NCBI GenBank assembly: GCA_025351615.1
Contig: JANXVP010000406.1
Span: forward strand, 1 to 8,011
Reading direction: 5' to 3'
DNA from: Ramlibacter sp.
GTDB taxonomy: Bacteria > Pseudomonadota > Gammaproteobacteria > Burkholderiales > Burkholderiaceae_C
DNA: 8,011 nucleotides
Positions within the stretch are counted from its first letter, which is position 1, and each line of letters opens with the position of its first letter. A program made the translations under genes and the position numbers. This document shows positions 1 to 6,396 of the stretch, piece by piece. The notes beneath the pieces were generated by a model. It saw nothing but the letters and a program-made list of their open reading frames with translations. It was not told the DNA's origin and made no database searches.

Positions 1-4
1 GGCC

Positions 5-91
5 CGTCATCCCCATGCAGGCGAGGGGCCGCCCCGTCATCCCCGCGAAGGCGGGGATCCACCCCGTCATCCCCGCGCAGGCGGGGATCCA
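5..91. repeat. 30-bp tandem array of REP-like hairpin units (three copies)
   Basis: Three units begin at 5, 35 and 65, exactly 30 bp apart. Each starts CGTCATCCCC and has a 27-bp core followed by a short C-rich spacer. Copies two and three differ at a single core base; copy one is more degenerate. Each good core holds a perfect small palindrome: arms ATCCCCGC and GCGGGGAT around a 4-nt loop (GAAG in copy two, GCAG in copy three). This resembles the dispersed GTCATTCCCGCG-type intergenic repeats common in proteobacterial genomes (REP-like; compare neisserial dRS3). The array may continue beyond the left edge. Seen directly: the repeats and their symmetry. Inferred: membership of a dispersed family. 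Confidence 0.85.
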
Positions 92-139
92 GAGCGTCCG
101 GCTTGAATACCCTGGATTTCCGCCTTCGCGGGAATGACG
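65..139. repeat. Inverted pair of REP-like units forming a long potential hairpin
   Basis: The unit at 65-91 is matched by an inverted copy at 113-139 (23 of 27 positions complementary), with a 21-nt loop at 92-112. Two facing copies with a short linker are typical of REP 'sandwich' elements. In RNA read from the minus strand, downstream of yhbY, this could fold into a strong stem that stabilises the 3' end or helps termination. There is no long U-tract, so a simple intrinsic terminator is not claimed. Confidence 0.75.
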
Positions 140-183
140 AAGTTCTCGCGAAAATGACGAAGTTCTCGCAGGAATGACGAAGT
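134..183. repeat. 20-bp tandem repeat, 2.5 copies
   Basis: Units begin with ATGACGAAGT at 134, 154 and 174, spaced exactly 20 bp. The first two continue with TCTCGC before diverging, and the third breaks off after 10 bases. Each unit contains the outer ATGACG end of the REP-like element, so the array probably arose by slippage or duplication at its border. It lies in the 3' flank of yhbY and shows no coding capacity of its own. Confidence 0.8.
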
Positions 184-206
184 GATTGTCGTCCCAATAG
201 ACGGGG

Positions 207-692
207 TCAGGTCTGGCGTCCCTTCTTGATCGATTTCTGTTTGGGCGCCTTGGCGCGCCGGACCTGGCCGCCGGGCGTCAGGCGCTGGTTGCCCAGCACC
301 CGCAGGGTCTTCACCTCGGGCCGCTGGCCGCCCCGCTTGCTGTACTTGAGCACCTTGAATTCGCGCGGTCCCGCCATCCGGTCTTCGTCCGGGTCGCCCG
401 GCGCTTTCGCCTTGGGCGGCTTCGGACGCCACAGCACCAGCAGCTTGCCGATGTGCTGGATCGGTGCGGCCCCCAGGTCCTCGGCCAGCGACTGGTACAT
501 GGCCTCGCGCGCGGGCCGGTCGTCGCCCAGCACACGGATCTTGAGCAGGCCGTGGGCATTGAGCGCGGCGTCGATTTCCTTGCGCACCGAAGGCGTCAAC
601 CCATCGTTGCCGATCATGACGACGGGGTCGAGGTGATGGGCGTCGGCGCGGTGCACCTTGCGCTGCTGCACGGTCAGTTGAATTTGGGGCAT
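207..692 (-). CDS. yhbY: YhbY-family CRM-domain ribosome assembly RNA-binding protein
   Basis: A 161-residue protein with an N-terminal CRM (YhbY) RNA-binding domain at about residues 3-90, then a basic tail. Recognisable family blocks are [13 protein letters not shown] (21-33), HGLLKIRV (47-54) and [13 protein letters not shown] (78-90), closely parallel to E. coli YhbY. Family members associate with pre-50S particles. E. coli YhbY is about 97 residues, so residues 91-161, rich in Lys, Arg and Pro, are an extension likely to add nonspecific RNA contacts (inference). The ATG start places the domain at the N-terminus as expected. No Shine-Dalgarno is visible; a GATAAT hexamer ends 6 nt before the ATG. 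It is divergent from rlmE, another ribosome-maturation gene, with only 38 bp between the starts. REP-like repeats follow the stop codon. Confidence 0.93.
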   Translation of the reverse strand: MPQIQLTVQQRKVHRADAHHLDPVVMIGNDGLTPSVRKEIDAALNAHGLLKIRVLGDDRPAREAMYQSLAEDLGAAPIQHIGKLLVLWRPKPPKAKAPGDPDEDRMAGPREFKVLKYSKRGGQRPEVKTLRVLGNQRLTPGGQVRRAKAPKQKSIKKGRQT

Positions 693-698
693 GGGCCG

Positions 699-704
699 AT
701 TATC
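699..704 (-). promoter_or_regulatory. Candidate -10 hexamer for yhbY
   Basis: Read on the minus strand, GATAAT (5 of 6 to TATAAT) lies exactly 6 nt before the yhbY ATG, so transcription would begin at or next to the start codon. A -35 is poorly defined: TTGATT at 719-724 is only 14 bp away. The yhbY-rlmE gap is 38 bp, so any promoter here is nearly all of the regulatory DNA available. Confidence 0.4.
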
Positions 705-730
705 CCGCGCTGGTCCAGAATCAAGGCCCG

Positions 731-1393
731 ATGAAGATCAAAACCAAAAGCAAGAAGGTCAACCGCGCCTGGCTGAACGACCACGTCAACGATCCGTACG
801 TGAAGCTGGCGCAAAAAGAGGGCTACCGGGCTCGCGCCGCGTTCAAGCTCAAGGAGATCGACGAAACGCTGGGATTGGTCAAGCCCGGGCAGCTGGTCGT
901 CGACCTGGGTTCCGCGCCCGGCGCGTGGAGCCAGTACCTCAGGCGCAAGCTGTCGCCACGGGGGGCCGCGGCTGGGGAGCTCAACGGCACGATCCTCGCG
1001 CTGGACATCCTGCCCATGGATCCGGTCGAGGGGGTCCAGTTTCTGCAAGGTGATTTCCGGCAGCCGGAGCTGCTCGCCAGGCTGGAGGCGCTGCTGGCCG
1101 GGCGCCAGGCCGATGTGGTGGTCTCAGACATGGCCCCCAACCTGTCGGGCGTCGCGTCGGCTGACGCCGCGCGGGTCGCCGAGTTGGTGGAACTTGCGCT
1201 GGATTTTTCGCTCAAGCACATGAAGCCCCAGGGCGCGCTGGTCGTGAAGCTGTTCCATGGCGGCGGCTACAGTCAGCTTGTCAAGCACTTCAAGGAAACG
1301 TTCAAGGTGGTGAAACCGATCAAGCCCAAAGCTTCGCGCGCCAAGTCGTCTGAAACTTTCCTTGTGGGCATTGGTCTGCAGGCTCAGAAGTAA
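731..1393 (+). CDS. rlmE: 23S rRNA (uridine-2552) 2'-O-methyltransferase RlmE (FtsJ/RrmJ)
   Basis: A 220-residue protein of the FtsJ family. It uses SAM to methylate the 2'-OH of U2552 in the 23S A-loop, a late step in 50S maturation. Visible features are the SAM-binding motif [15 protein letters not shown] (56-70), SDMAPNLSG (132-140), VVKLFHGG (171-178) and SSETFLVG (206-213). The K-D-K-E catalytic tetrad known from E. coli (K38, D124, K164, E199) maps to K39, D133, K173 and E208, so the enzyme should be active. The extra offset after K39 comes from a short Ala/Gly-rich insertion near residues 78-86. The ATG is preceded by a weak AAGG at 723-726; a CAGAAT hexamer at 716-721 is a possible -10 element. 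It is divergent from yhbY and upstream of ftsH, the same order as in E. coli. Confidence 0.97.
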   Translation: MKIKTKSKKVNRAWLNDHVNDPYVKLAQKEGYRARAAFKLKEIDETLGLVKPGQLVVDLGSAPGAWSQYLRRKLSPRGAAAGELNGTILALDILPMDPVEGVQFLQGDFRQPELLARLEALLAGRQADVVVSDMAPNLSGVASADAARVAELVELALDFSLKHMKPQGALVVKLFHGGGYSQLVKHFKETFKVVKPIKPKASRAKSSETFLVGIGLQAQK

Positions 1394-1463
1394 AGGCTGT
1401 GACATTCGTCGCAATGCCCGCGCGGTGCTTGTGGATGCGTCGCGCAAATACATCATTGCATAG

Positions 1464-1486
1464 CTTGAAACGCCTAGAATGAGGCG
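1464..1486 (+). promoter_or_regulatory. Candidate ftsH promoter region with a small inverted repeat
   Basis: The 125-bp rlmE-ftsH gap holds CTTGAAA at 1464-1470 and TAGAAT at 1475-1480. TAGAAT is a fair -10 match, giving a leader of about 30 nt, but no good -35 stands 16-18 bp upstream. CTTGAAA matches the -35 half of the heat-shock sigma-32 consensus, yet no CCCCAT-like -10 is found 13-17 bp downstream. Arms CGCCT (1471-1475) and AGGCG (1482-1486) form a perfect inverted repeat over the TAGAAT. The gap size suggests that ftsH has its own promoter, but the exact element is uncertain. Confidence 0.3.
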
Positions 1487-1508
1487 CAAGTTAGTTCGAG
1501 TACCTCCC

Positions 1509-1512
1509 GGAG
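1509..1512 (+). promoter_or_regulatory. Shine-Dalgarno of ftsH fixing a TTG start
   Basis: GGAG, the only clear Shine-Dalgarno at a gene start in the window, lies 6 nt before TTG at 1519-1521. No in-frame ATG or GTG nearby gives the expected short cytoplasmic N-terminus (MNNQWFSK) ahead of TM1. The site therefore supports TTG as the initiator. Confidence 0.75.
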
Positions 1513-1518
1513 ACAACG

Positions 1519-3432
1519 TTGAACAATCAGTGGTTTTCCAAAATTGCCGTCTGGCTGGTGATCGCACTCGTGCTTTTCACCGTCTTCAAGCAGTTCGACA
1601 CCCGCGGCGCGGCCGGTGCGAGCGTGATGGGCTATTCCGATTTCCTCGAAGAAGTGCGCGGCAAGCGGATCAAGAACGCGATCATCCAGGAAGGGCAGGG
1701 CGGCACCGAGATCATTGCCGTCACCAACGACGACCGCAAGGTCCGCACCACCGCCACCTACCTGGATCGCGGGCTGGTCGGCGACCTGATCAACAGCGGC
1801 GTCAAGTTCGACGTCAAGCCGCGCGAGGAAGGTTCGCTCCTGATGACCCTGCTGGTCAGCTGGGGCCCGATGCTGCTGCTGATCGGCGTCTGGATCTATT
1901 TCATGCGCCAAATGCAGGGCGGCGGCAAGGGCGGAGCCTTCAGCTTCGGCAAAAGCAAGGCCCGCATGCTCGACGAGAACAACAACACCGTCACCTTCGC
2001 GGACGTGGCGGGTTGCGACGAAGCCAAGGAAGAAGTGAAGGAAGTCGTCGACTTCCTGAAAGATCCGCAGAAATTCCAGAAGCTTGGCGGCAGGATCCCA
2101 CGCGGCCTGCTGCTGGTCGGCCCTCCGGGAACCGGCAAGACGCTGCTGGCCAAGGGCATCGCCGGCGAGGCCAAGGTGCCGTTCTTCTCGATCTCCGGCT
2201 CCGACTTCGTCGAGATGTTCGTCGGCGTGGGCGCGGCCCGGGTGCGCGACATGTTCGAGAACGCCAAGAAGAACGCGCCCTGCATCATCTTCATCGATGA
2301 AATCGACGCGGTCGGCCGCCAGCGTGGAGCTGGCCTGGGCGGCGGCAACGACGAGCGCGAACAGACCCTGAACCAGATGCTGGTCGAGATGGACGGTTTC
2401 GAGACCAACCTTGGCGTGATCGTGGTGGCAGCCACCAATCGCCCCGACATCCTGGACGCCGCGTTGCTGCGCCCGGGACGCTTCGACCGCCAGGTCTACG
2501 TGCAACTGCCGGACATCCGCGGCCGCGAGCAGATCCTGAACGTCCACATGCGCAAGATTCCGATCGGCCAGGATGTGGCCCCCGGCATCATCGCCCGCGG
2601 TACGCCCGGCATGTCCGGCGCCGACTTGGCCAACCTGTGCAACGAAGCAGCCCTGATGGCCGCCCGTCGCAACGCGCGCGTGGTCGAGATGCAGGACTTC
2701 GAAAAGGCCAAGGACAAAATCTTCATGGGGCCCGAGCGCAAGAGCATGGTGATGCCCGAGGAAGAGCGCCGGAACACGGCCTACCACGAGTCCGGCCATG
2801 CCATCCTGGGCAAGCTGCTGCCCAAGTGCGACCCGGTGCACAAAGTCACCATCATCCCGCGCGGCCGCGCGCTGGGCGTGACGATGAGCCTTCCCGCTCA
2901 GGACCGCTACAGCTACGACAGCGAGTACATGTTGAACCAGATCAGCATGTTGTTCGGCGGCCGCATCGCCGAAGAAGTGTTCATGAACCAGATGACCACC
3001 GGCGCTTCCAACGACTTCGAGCGCGCCACCACGCTGGCCCGCGACATGGTGATGCGTTACGGCATGACCGACGCCTTGGGCCCGATGGTCTACGCCGAGA
3101 ACGAGGGCGAGGTATTCCTGGGCCGCTCGGTGACCAAGACCACCAACATGAGCGAGCAGACGATGCAGAAGGTGGACGCCGAAGTGCGCCGCATCATCGA
3201 CCAGCAGTATTCGCTAGCCCGCAGGCTGATCGAGGACAACAAGGACAAGATGCACGCGATGGCGAAAGCGCTGCTCGAATGGGAAACCATCGACAGCGAG
3301 CAGCTCGACGACATCATGGCCGGCAAGGAGCCGCGCCCGCCCAAGGACTGGACGCCGCGCACGCCCCCGTCGGGCAGCGGCGGCGCCTCGGGCGGATCGC
3401 CTGTGACGGAGCCGGCGCCCAGCGTCGCCTGA
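1519..3432 (+). CDS. ftsH: ATP-dependent zinc metalloprotease FtsH
   Basis: A 637-residue, full-length inner-membrane AAA+ protease that extracts and degrades membrane and regulatory proteins as a hexamer. In order: TM1 at about 9-24, a short periplasmic domain, TM2 at about 107-128, Walker A GPPGTGKT (201-208), pore-loop FVGVG (234-238), Walker B IIFIDEID (256-263), and a second region of homology ending LLRPGRFDR with likely arginine fingers R318 and R321. The M41 protease domain has the zinc motif HESGH (423-427) and a probable third ligand, D499, in ASNDFERAT. All catalytic residues are present. The tail after about residue 603 is Pro/Gly/Ser-rich and probably disordered. The TTG start has a good Shine-Dalgarno. 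It follows rlmE in the same direction and is closed by a strong terminator. Known FtsH targets include sigma-32 and LpxC in E. coli; the targets here are unknown. Confidence 0.99.
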   Translation: MNNQWFSKIAVWLVIALVLFTVFKQFDTRGAAGASVMGYSDFLEEVRGKRIKNAIIQEGQGGTEIIAVTNDDRKVRTTATYLDRGLVGDLINSGVKFDVKPREEGSLLMTLLVSWGPMLLLIGVWIYFMRQMQGGGKGGAFSFGKSKARMLDENNNTVTFADVAGCDEAKEEVKEVVDFLKDPQKFQKLGGRIPRGLLLVGPPGTGKTLLAKGIAGEAKVPFFSISGSDFVEMFVGVGAARVRDMFENAKKNAPCIIFIDEIDAVGRQRGAGLGGGNDEREQTLNQMLVEMDGFETNLGVIVVAATNRPDILDAALLRPGRFDRQVYVQLPDIRGREQILNVHMRKIPIGQDVAPGIIARGTPGMSGADLANLCNEAALMAARRNARVVEMQDFEKAKDKIFMGPERKSMVMPEEERRNTAYHESGHAILGKLLPKCDPVHKVTIIPRGRALGVTMSLPAQDRYSYDSEYMLNQISMLFGGRIAEEVFMNQMTTGASNDFERATTLARDMVMRYGMTDALGPMVYAENEGEVFLGRSVTKTTNMSEQTMQKVDAEVRRIIDQQYSLARRLIEDNKDKMHAMAKALLEWETIDSEQLDDIMAGKEPRPPKDWTPRTPPSGSGGASGGSPVTEPAPSVA

Positions 3433-3450
3433 GCGCGCGAGAGCGCCGTC

Positions 3451-3477
3451 AAAAAGGGACCGTCGTGGTCCCTTTTT
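3451..3477 (+). terminator. Intrinsic terminator after ftsH
   Basis: A perfect 11-bp stem, AAAAAGGGACC (3451-3461) and GGTCCCTTTTT (3467-3477), encloses the 5-nt loop GTCGT. The stem starts 18 nt after the ftsH stop and ends 27 nt before the folP ATG. The T-run follows the GC-rich part of the stem directly, as in a rho-independent terminator, and the matching A-run makes it usable in both directions. It implies that folP-glmM is transcribed from its own start rather than by full read-through. Confidence 0.9.
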
Positions 3478-3492
3478 CATGTCCGGCTGCCG

Positions 3493-3498
3493 CAAAAT
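3493..3498 (+). promoter_or_regulatory. Candidate -10 hexamer for folP
   Basis: CAAAAT (4 of 6 to TATAAT, keeping the key A2 and final T) lies exactly 6 nt before the folP ATG, with no Shine-Dalgarno between. Only 27 nt separate the ftsH terminator from this start, so a folP promoter must sit here or overlap the terminator. No convincing -35 is visible. Confidence 0.35.
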
Positions 3499-3504
3499 CG
3501 CTCC

Positions 3505-4362
3505 ATGCATTGGCAAACGACGCGATTCTCGATCGACCTGGCGCGGCCCCAGGTGATGGGCATCGTGAATGTCACCCCGGACTCGTTTTCCGACGGCGGC
3601 CGGTATTCCAGTACCCGTGCCGCCCTGGCCCACTGCGAACAGTTGCTGGCCGAAGGTGCGGACATTCTTGACCTGGGGGGTGAGTCCAGCCGCCCTGGCT
3701 CACCGCCGGTGCCGCTGGACGAAGAGCTCGCCCGGGTCCTGCCGGTGCTGCGGGACGCGGTCAAGCTGGGCGTTCCGATTTCCGTGGACACGTCCAAGCC
3801 TCAGGTCATGCGCGCGGCGCTGGCCGAAGGCGCGGACATCGTCAACGACATCTGGGCGCTGCGGCAGCCCGGCGCGATGGATGCCGTCGCCGCGCACCGC
3901 AGTTGCGGCGTCTGCCTAATGCACATGCACGGCGAACCGCGGACCATGCAGAGCTTGCCGATGCAGGGAGACGCGGTGCCGCAGGTGCTGTCCTTCCTTC
4001 AGGACAGAAGTGCGGCGCTGCTTGCGCTGGGCGTGGAGCCCGCACGGATTGTGTGGGACGCAGGGATCGGCTTCGGCAAGACGGTCGAGCAGAACTTCGC
4101 GCTGCTGGCGCGACAGAGCGAATTGCTGACGGGCGGCTATCCGCTGCTGGCAGCGTGGTCGCGCAAGTCATCGCTGGGAACCGTGACCGGCCTGCCGGTC
4201 GGAGAACGGCTGGTCCCCAGCATCGCGGCGGCACTGCTCGCGGTGGAGCGTGGCGCGCGCATCGTGCGGGTGCACGATGTCAGGCAGACGGCGGCGGCAC
4301 TGAAAGTGCGTGCCGCTACAATTTTTGAAGCACAGCAGCCAGGAAACGGCAATCCACCATGA
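3505..4362 (+). CDS. folP: Dihydropteroate synthase FolP
   Basis: A 285-residue TIM-barrel enzyme that condenses p-aminobenzoate with dihydropterin pyrophosphate in folate synthesis, the target of sulfonamides. Signature I is [13 protein letters not shown] (20-32, with N22) and signature II is LGGESSRPG (57-65). Other conserved sites are ISVDT (92-96, D95), NDI (114-116), DAGIGFGK (185-192), SRKSSLG (219-225, K221) and RVHDV (255-259). All expected ligands are present. The residue aligned with E. coli T62 is Ser (S62), and DAGIGFGK has Ala where the family often has Pro; both look conservative. Length is normal, and this looks like the native chromosomal gene rather than an acquired sul gene. 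No Shine-Dalgarno precedes the ATG. The stop overlaps the glmM start in ATGA at 4359-4362, suggesting translational coupling. Confidence 0.97.
   Translation: MHWQTTRFSIDLARPQVMGIVNVTPDSFSDGGRYSSTRAALAHCEQLLAEGADILDLGGESSRPGSPPVPLDEELARVLPVLRDAVKLGVPISVDTSKPQVMRAALAEGADIVNDIWALRQPGAMDAVAAHRSCGVCLMHMHGEPRTMQSLPMQGDAVPQVLSFLQDRSAALLALGVEPARIVWDAGIGFGKTVEQNFALLARQSELLTGGYPLLAAWSRKSSLGTVTGLPVGERLVPSIAAALLAVERGARIVRVHDVRQTAAALKVRAATIFEAQQPGNGNPP
4317..4322 (+). promoter_or_regulatory. Possible internal promoter -10 before glmM
   Basis: TACAAT (5 of 6 to TATAAT) sits inside the last codons of folP, 36 nt before the glmM ATG. It is the best sigma-70 -10 match in this GC-rich stretch. No good -35 is seen 16-18 bp upstream. 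A local promoter would let glmM, which is needed for cell-wall synthesis, be transcribed independently of folP. The AGGAA at 4341-4345 is a somewhat distant (13 nt) Shine-Dalgarno for glmM. Confidence 0.3.
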
Positions 4363-5693
4363 GCAGGACTTACTTCGGCACCGACGGCATTCGCGGCACG
4401 GTCGGCCAGCCCCCCATCACCCCGGACTTTGTCCTGAAGCTGGCGCATGCGGTCGGCCGGGTGCTCAAGAAAACCATCGAACGGCCCACCGTGCTGATCG
4501 GCAAGGACACCCGCATCTCCGGCTACATGCTGGAGAGCGCGCTCGAGTCAGGCTTCAACTCGGCCGGTGTGGATGTCGTGCTGCTCGGCCCATTGCCGAC
4601 GCCGGGCGTCGCTTACCTGACGCGATCCCAGCGGGCTGACCTGGGCGTGGTGATCAGCGCCAGCCACAATCCGTTCCAGGACAACGGCATCAAGTTCTTC
4701 AGTGCCCAGGGCACCAAGCTGTCGGACCACTGGGAGCGCGAAGTGGAGGCCGAACTGGAGAAGCCGCCGGTCTGGGCCGACTCGCCGAACCTGGGCAAGG
4801 CCCGGCGGCTGGACGATGCCTCCGGCCGCTACATCGAGTTCTGCAAGAGCACGTTCGCCCAGAACCTGACCTTGAAGGGCGTCAGCATGGTCATCGACGC
4901 TGCCCATGGCGCCGCCTACCACATCGCGCCGAAGGTGTTCCACGAGCTGGGAGCGGAGATCGCGTGCATCGGCTGTTCGCCCGACGGCCTGAACATCAAC
5001 GACCACATCGGCGCGACCCATCCGCAGACCCTGGTCGACACCGTGAAGATGCACATGGCTGACATCGGGGTGGCGCTGGACGGCGACGCCGATCGGCTGC
5101 AGATCGTCGACGCGTCGGGACGCCTGTACAACGGCGACGAACTGCTGTACCTGATGGTCAGCGAGCGGCTGGATCGCGGCGAAAAGGTGCCCGGGGCGGT
5201 CGGCACGCTGATGACCAACATGGCGGTGGAGCTGGCGCTGCGCGAGCGCGGAGTCGAATTCGTGCGCGCCAAGGTGGGTGACCGCTATGTGCTGGAAGAG
5301 CTGGAGAAGCGCGGCTGGCTGCTCGGTGGCGAAGGCTCGGGGCATCTGCTCGCGCTCGACAAGCACACCACCGGCGACGGCCTGATCAGCGCGCTGCAGG
5401 TGCTGCAGGCCATGGTGCGCAGCGGCAAGTCGCTGTCGCAGCTGTTGAAGAATGTGACGCTGTTCCCGCAGATCCTGATCAACGTGAAGCTCAGTCCGGG
5501 CCAGGACCTGAAGAACAACACCCAGCTTGCCGGCGAGAGCGAACGGGTCGAGGCGGAGCTTGCCGGCTCAGGCCGGATCCTGATCCGGCCCAGCGGCACC
5601 GAACCGGTGGTGCGCGTGATGGTCGAGGCCCGCGATGCGAAGCAGGCGCGCAGCAGTGCCGAGCGGCTGGCGCAGGCGGTGCGGGCCGGGTGA
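4359..5693 (+). CDS. glmM: Phosphoglucosamine mutase GlmM
   Basis: A 444-residue alpha-D-phosphohexomutase converting glucosamine-6-phosphate to glucosamine-1-phosphate, the step towards UDP-GlcNAc for peptidoglycan and lipopolysaccharide. It opens with the family hallmark YFGTDGIRG (5-13). The phosphoserine loop is ISASHNP (99-105), with S102 the phosphorylated residue at the same number as in E. coli. The metal-binding loop is DGDADR (241-246), the sugar-binding loop GEGSGH (324-329), and the phosphate-binding loop of the C-terminal domain RPSGTEP (410-416). All four domains are intact and the length is typical. The start ATG overlaps the folP stop, and its own stop overlaps the GTG of the MOSC gene (GTGA). 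The three genes thus form one compact translation unit. Confidence 0.98.
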   Translation: MSRTYFGTDGIRGTVGQPPITPDFVLKLAHAVGRVLKKTIERPTVLIGKDTRISGYMLESALESGFNSAGVDVVLLGPLPTPGVAYLTRSQRADLGVVISASHNPFQDNGIKFFSAQGTKLSDHWEREVEAELEKPPVWADSPNLGKARRLDDASGRYIEFCKSTFAQNLTLKGVSMVIDAAHGAAYHIAPKVFHELGAEIACIGCSPDGLNINDHIGATHPQTLVDTVKMHMADIGVALDGDADRLQIVDASGRLYNGDELLYLMVSERLDRGEKVPGAVGTLMTNMAVELALRERGVEFVRAKVGDRYVLEELEKRGWLLGGEGSGHLLALDKHTTGDGLISALQVLQAMVRSGKSLSQLLKNVTLFPQILINVKLSPGQDLKNNTQLAGESERVEAELAGSGRILIRPSGTEPVVRVMVEARDAKQARSSAERLAQAVRAG

Positions 5694-6247
5694 GCGCGCG
5701 GGCAGAGGCGCCGCGCGTGCTGGCGGTGCACCGCAGCAGCAGCCACAGCTTCAGCAAATTTGCCGAGGAGGCCATCTCCCTGCTACCCGGGCTGGGTGTG
5801 CAGGGCGACGCGCATGCGGGGACCACGGTCAAGCACCGCTCACGGGTGGCGCAAGACGCCAGCCAGCCGAACCTGCGGCAGGTGCATCTCCTGCATGCCG
5901 AACTGTTCGATGAGGTGATGGCTGCCGGCTTCGCGGTCTGGCCGGGCGACCTGGGCGAGAACATCACCACCCGCGGCGTCGACCTGCTGGGGCTCGCGAC
6001 CGGGACGCGGCTGTACCTGGGCGCAGCCGCGGTCGTCGAACTGACGGGCCTGCGCAATCCGTGTTCGCAGATCGACCGGTTCGAGCGAGGCCTGATGGCG
6101 GCGGTGCTGGCACGTGATCCGCAGGGCAGGCTGATCCGCAAGAGCGGCGTCATGGCGGTGGTGGTGGCGGCTGGCGAGGTGCAGGCCGGCGATCCGATCC
6201 GGATCGAGCCGCCGGCCGGCGATCTGCGGCAACTTGCGCCGGTCTGA
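5690..6247 (+). CDS. MOSC domain-containing protein
   Basis: A 185-residue stand-alone MOSC-domain protein. MOSC is the molybdenum-cofactor sulfurase C-terminal fold, which binds molybdenum cofactor or pyranopterin ligands. Family features are VQGDAHAG (37-44), a histidine-containing VKHRSR (47-52), [10 protein letters not shown] (59-68), [19 protein letters not shown] (84-102), and [11 protein letters not shown] (121-131) with the conserved family cysteine C125. Proteins of this size include E. coli YiiM, which acts in molybdenum-dependent detoxification of N-hydroxylated bases, but this one is not clearly a YiiM orthologue. The GTG start overlaps the glmM stop (GTGA at 5690-5693), implying coupled translation; no separate Shine-Dalgarno is needed. 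No other Mo-cofactor gene is in the window, so its partner and substrate are unknown. Confidence 0.9.
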   Translation: MSARAEAPRVLAVHRSSSHSFSKFAEEAISLLPGLGVQGDAHAGTTVKHRSRVAQDASQPNLRQVHLLHAELFDEVMAAGFAVWPGDLGENITTRGVDLLGLATGTRLYLGAAAVVELTGLRNPCSQIDRFERGLMAAVLARDPQGRLIRKSGVMAVVVAAGEVQAGDPIRIEPPAGDLRQLAPV

Positions 6248-6396
6248 GCCGGCATCCAGCCTTTTCCGTGACAAATTTGGCAATCGCGGTGCTGCGGTCC
6301 ATGCTGGTTGTCAGGAGACGAGCCGCTCGTCGTGCCAAAGAGACAGATCGTCCCGTCCCTCTGGGCCTCCCGCCCTGGCAGGCCTAAAGTGTTCCC
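6248..6396. other. Intergenic region with two small hairpins, no strong terminator
   Basis: The gap between the MOSC gene and the next gene holds no convincing ORF. A 5-bp stem, GCCGG/CCGGC (6238-6242 and 6249-6253), spans the MOSC stop and is followed by TTTT at 6262-6265, a weak terminator candidate at best. A second perfect stem, GACGAG/CTCGTC (6317-6322 and 6326-6331, 3-nt loop), has no T-run. Nothing else is recognised. Confidence 0.4.
6385..6390 (+). promoter_or_regulatory. Candidate -10 hexamer for the small outer-membrane protein gene
   Basis: TAAAGT (4 of 6 to TATAAT, with T1, A2, A4 and final T) ends exactly 6 nt before the ATG at 6397. There is no Shine-Dalgarno in the usual window; the nearest purine-rich stretch, GGCAGG, is about 14 nt from the ATG. 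No -35 is recognisable in the GC-rich DNA upstream. Confidence 0.3.

Noticed and set aside
5..91. CRISPR array
   Set aside because: The units repeat every 30 bp with only about 3 bp between near-identical cores, so there are no unique spacers, and no cas genes are visible.
67..432. A 121-codon minus-strand frame across the repeats and the yhbY 3' end
   Set aside because: Its C-terminal part is translated REP-like repeat and the rest is an out-of-frame shadow of yhbY. The repeat is often mis-annotated as a peptide containing VIPAKAEIQ.
1464..1490. Full sigma-32 heat-shock promoter for ftsH
   Set aside because: CTTGAAA matches the -35, but no CCCCAT-like -10 occurs at 13-17 bp, so only half of the signal is present.
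1474..2841. A 455-codon open frame on the minus strand across ftsH
   Set aside because: It mirrors ftsH codons in GC-rich DNA, has a low-complexity His/Asp/Ala-rich translation with no recognisable domain, and lies antisense to an intact, fully motif-supported gene.
2637..3671. A 344-codon plus-strand open frame running from ftsH into folP
   Set aside because: It is an out-of-frame shadow crossing a strong terminator and two real genes; its Arg/His-rich translation shows no family motifs.
3505..4362. Acquired sulfonamide-resistance (sul-type) dihydropteroate synthase
   Set aside because: It sits in its conserved place between ftsH and glmM, overlaps glmM, matches local base composition, and has no mobile-element flank, so it is the native folP.
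4548..5366. A 272-codon minus-strand frame inside glmM
   Set aside because: It is the antisense shadow of glmM; no motif or start signal supports it.
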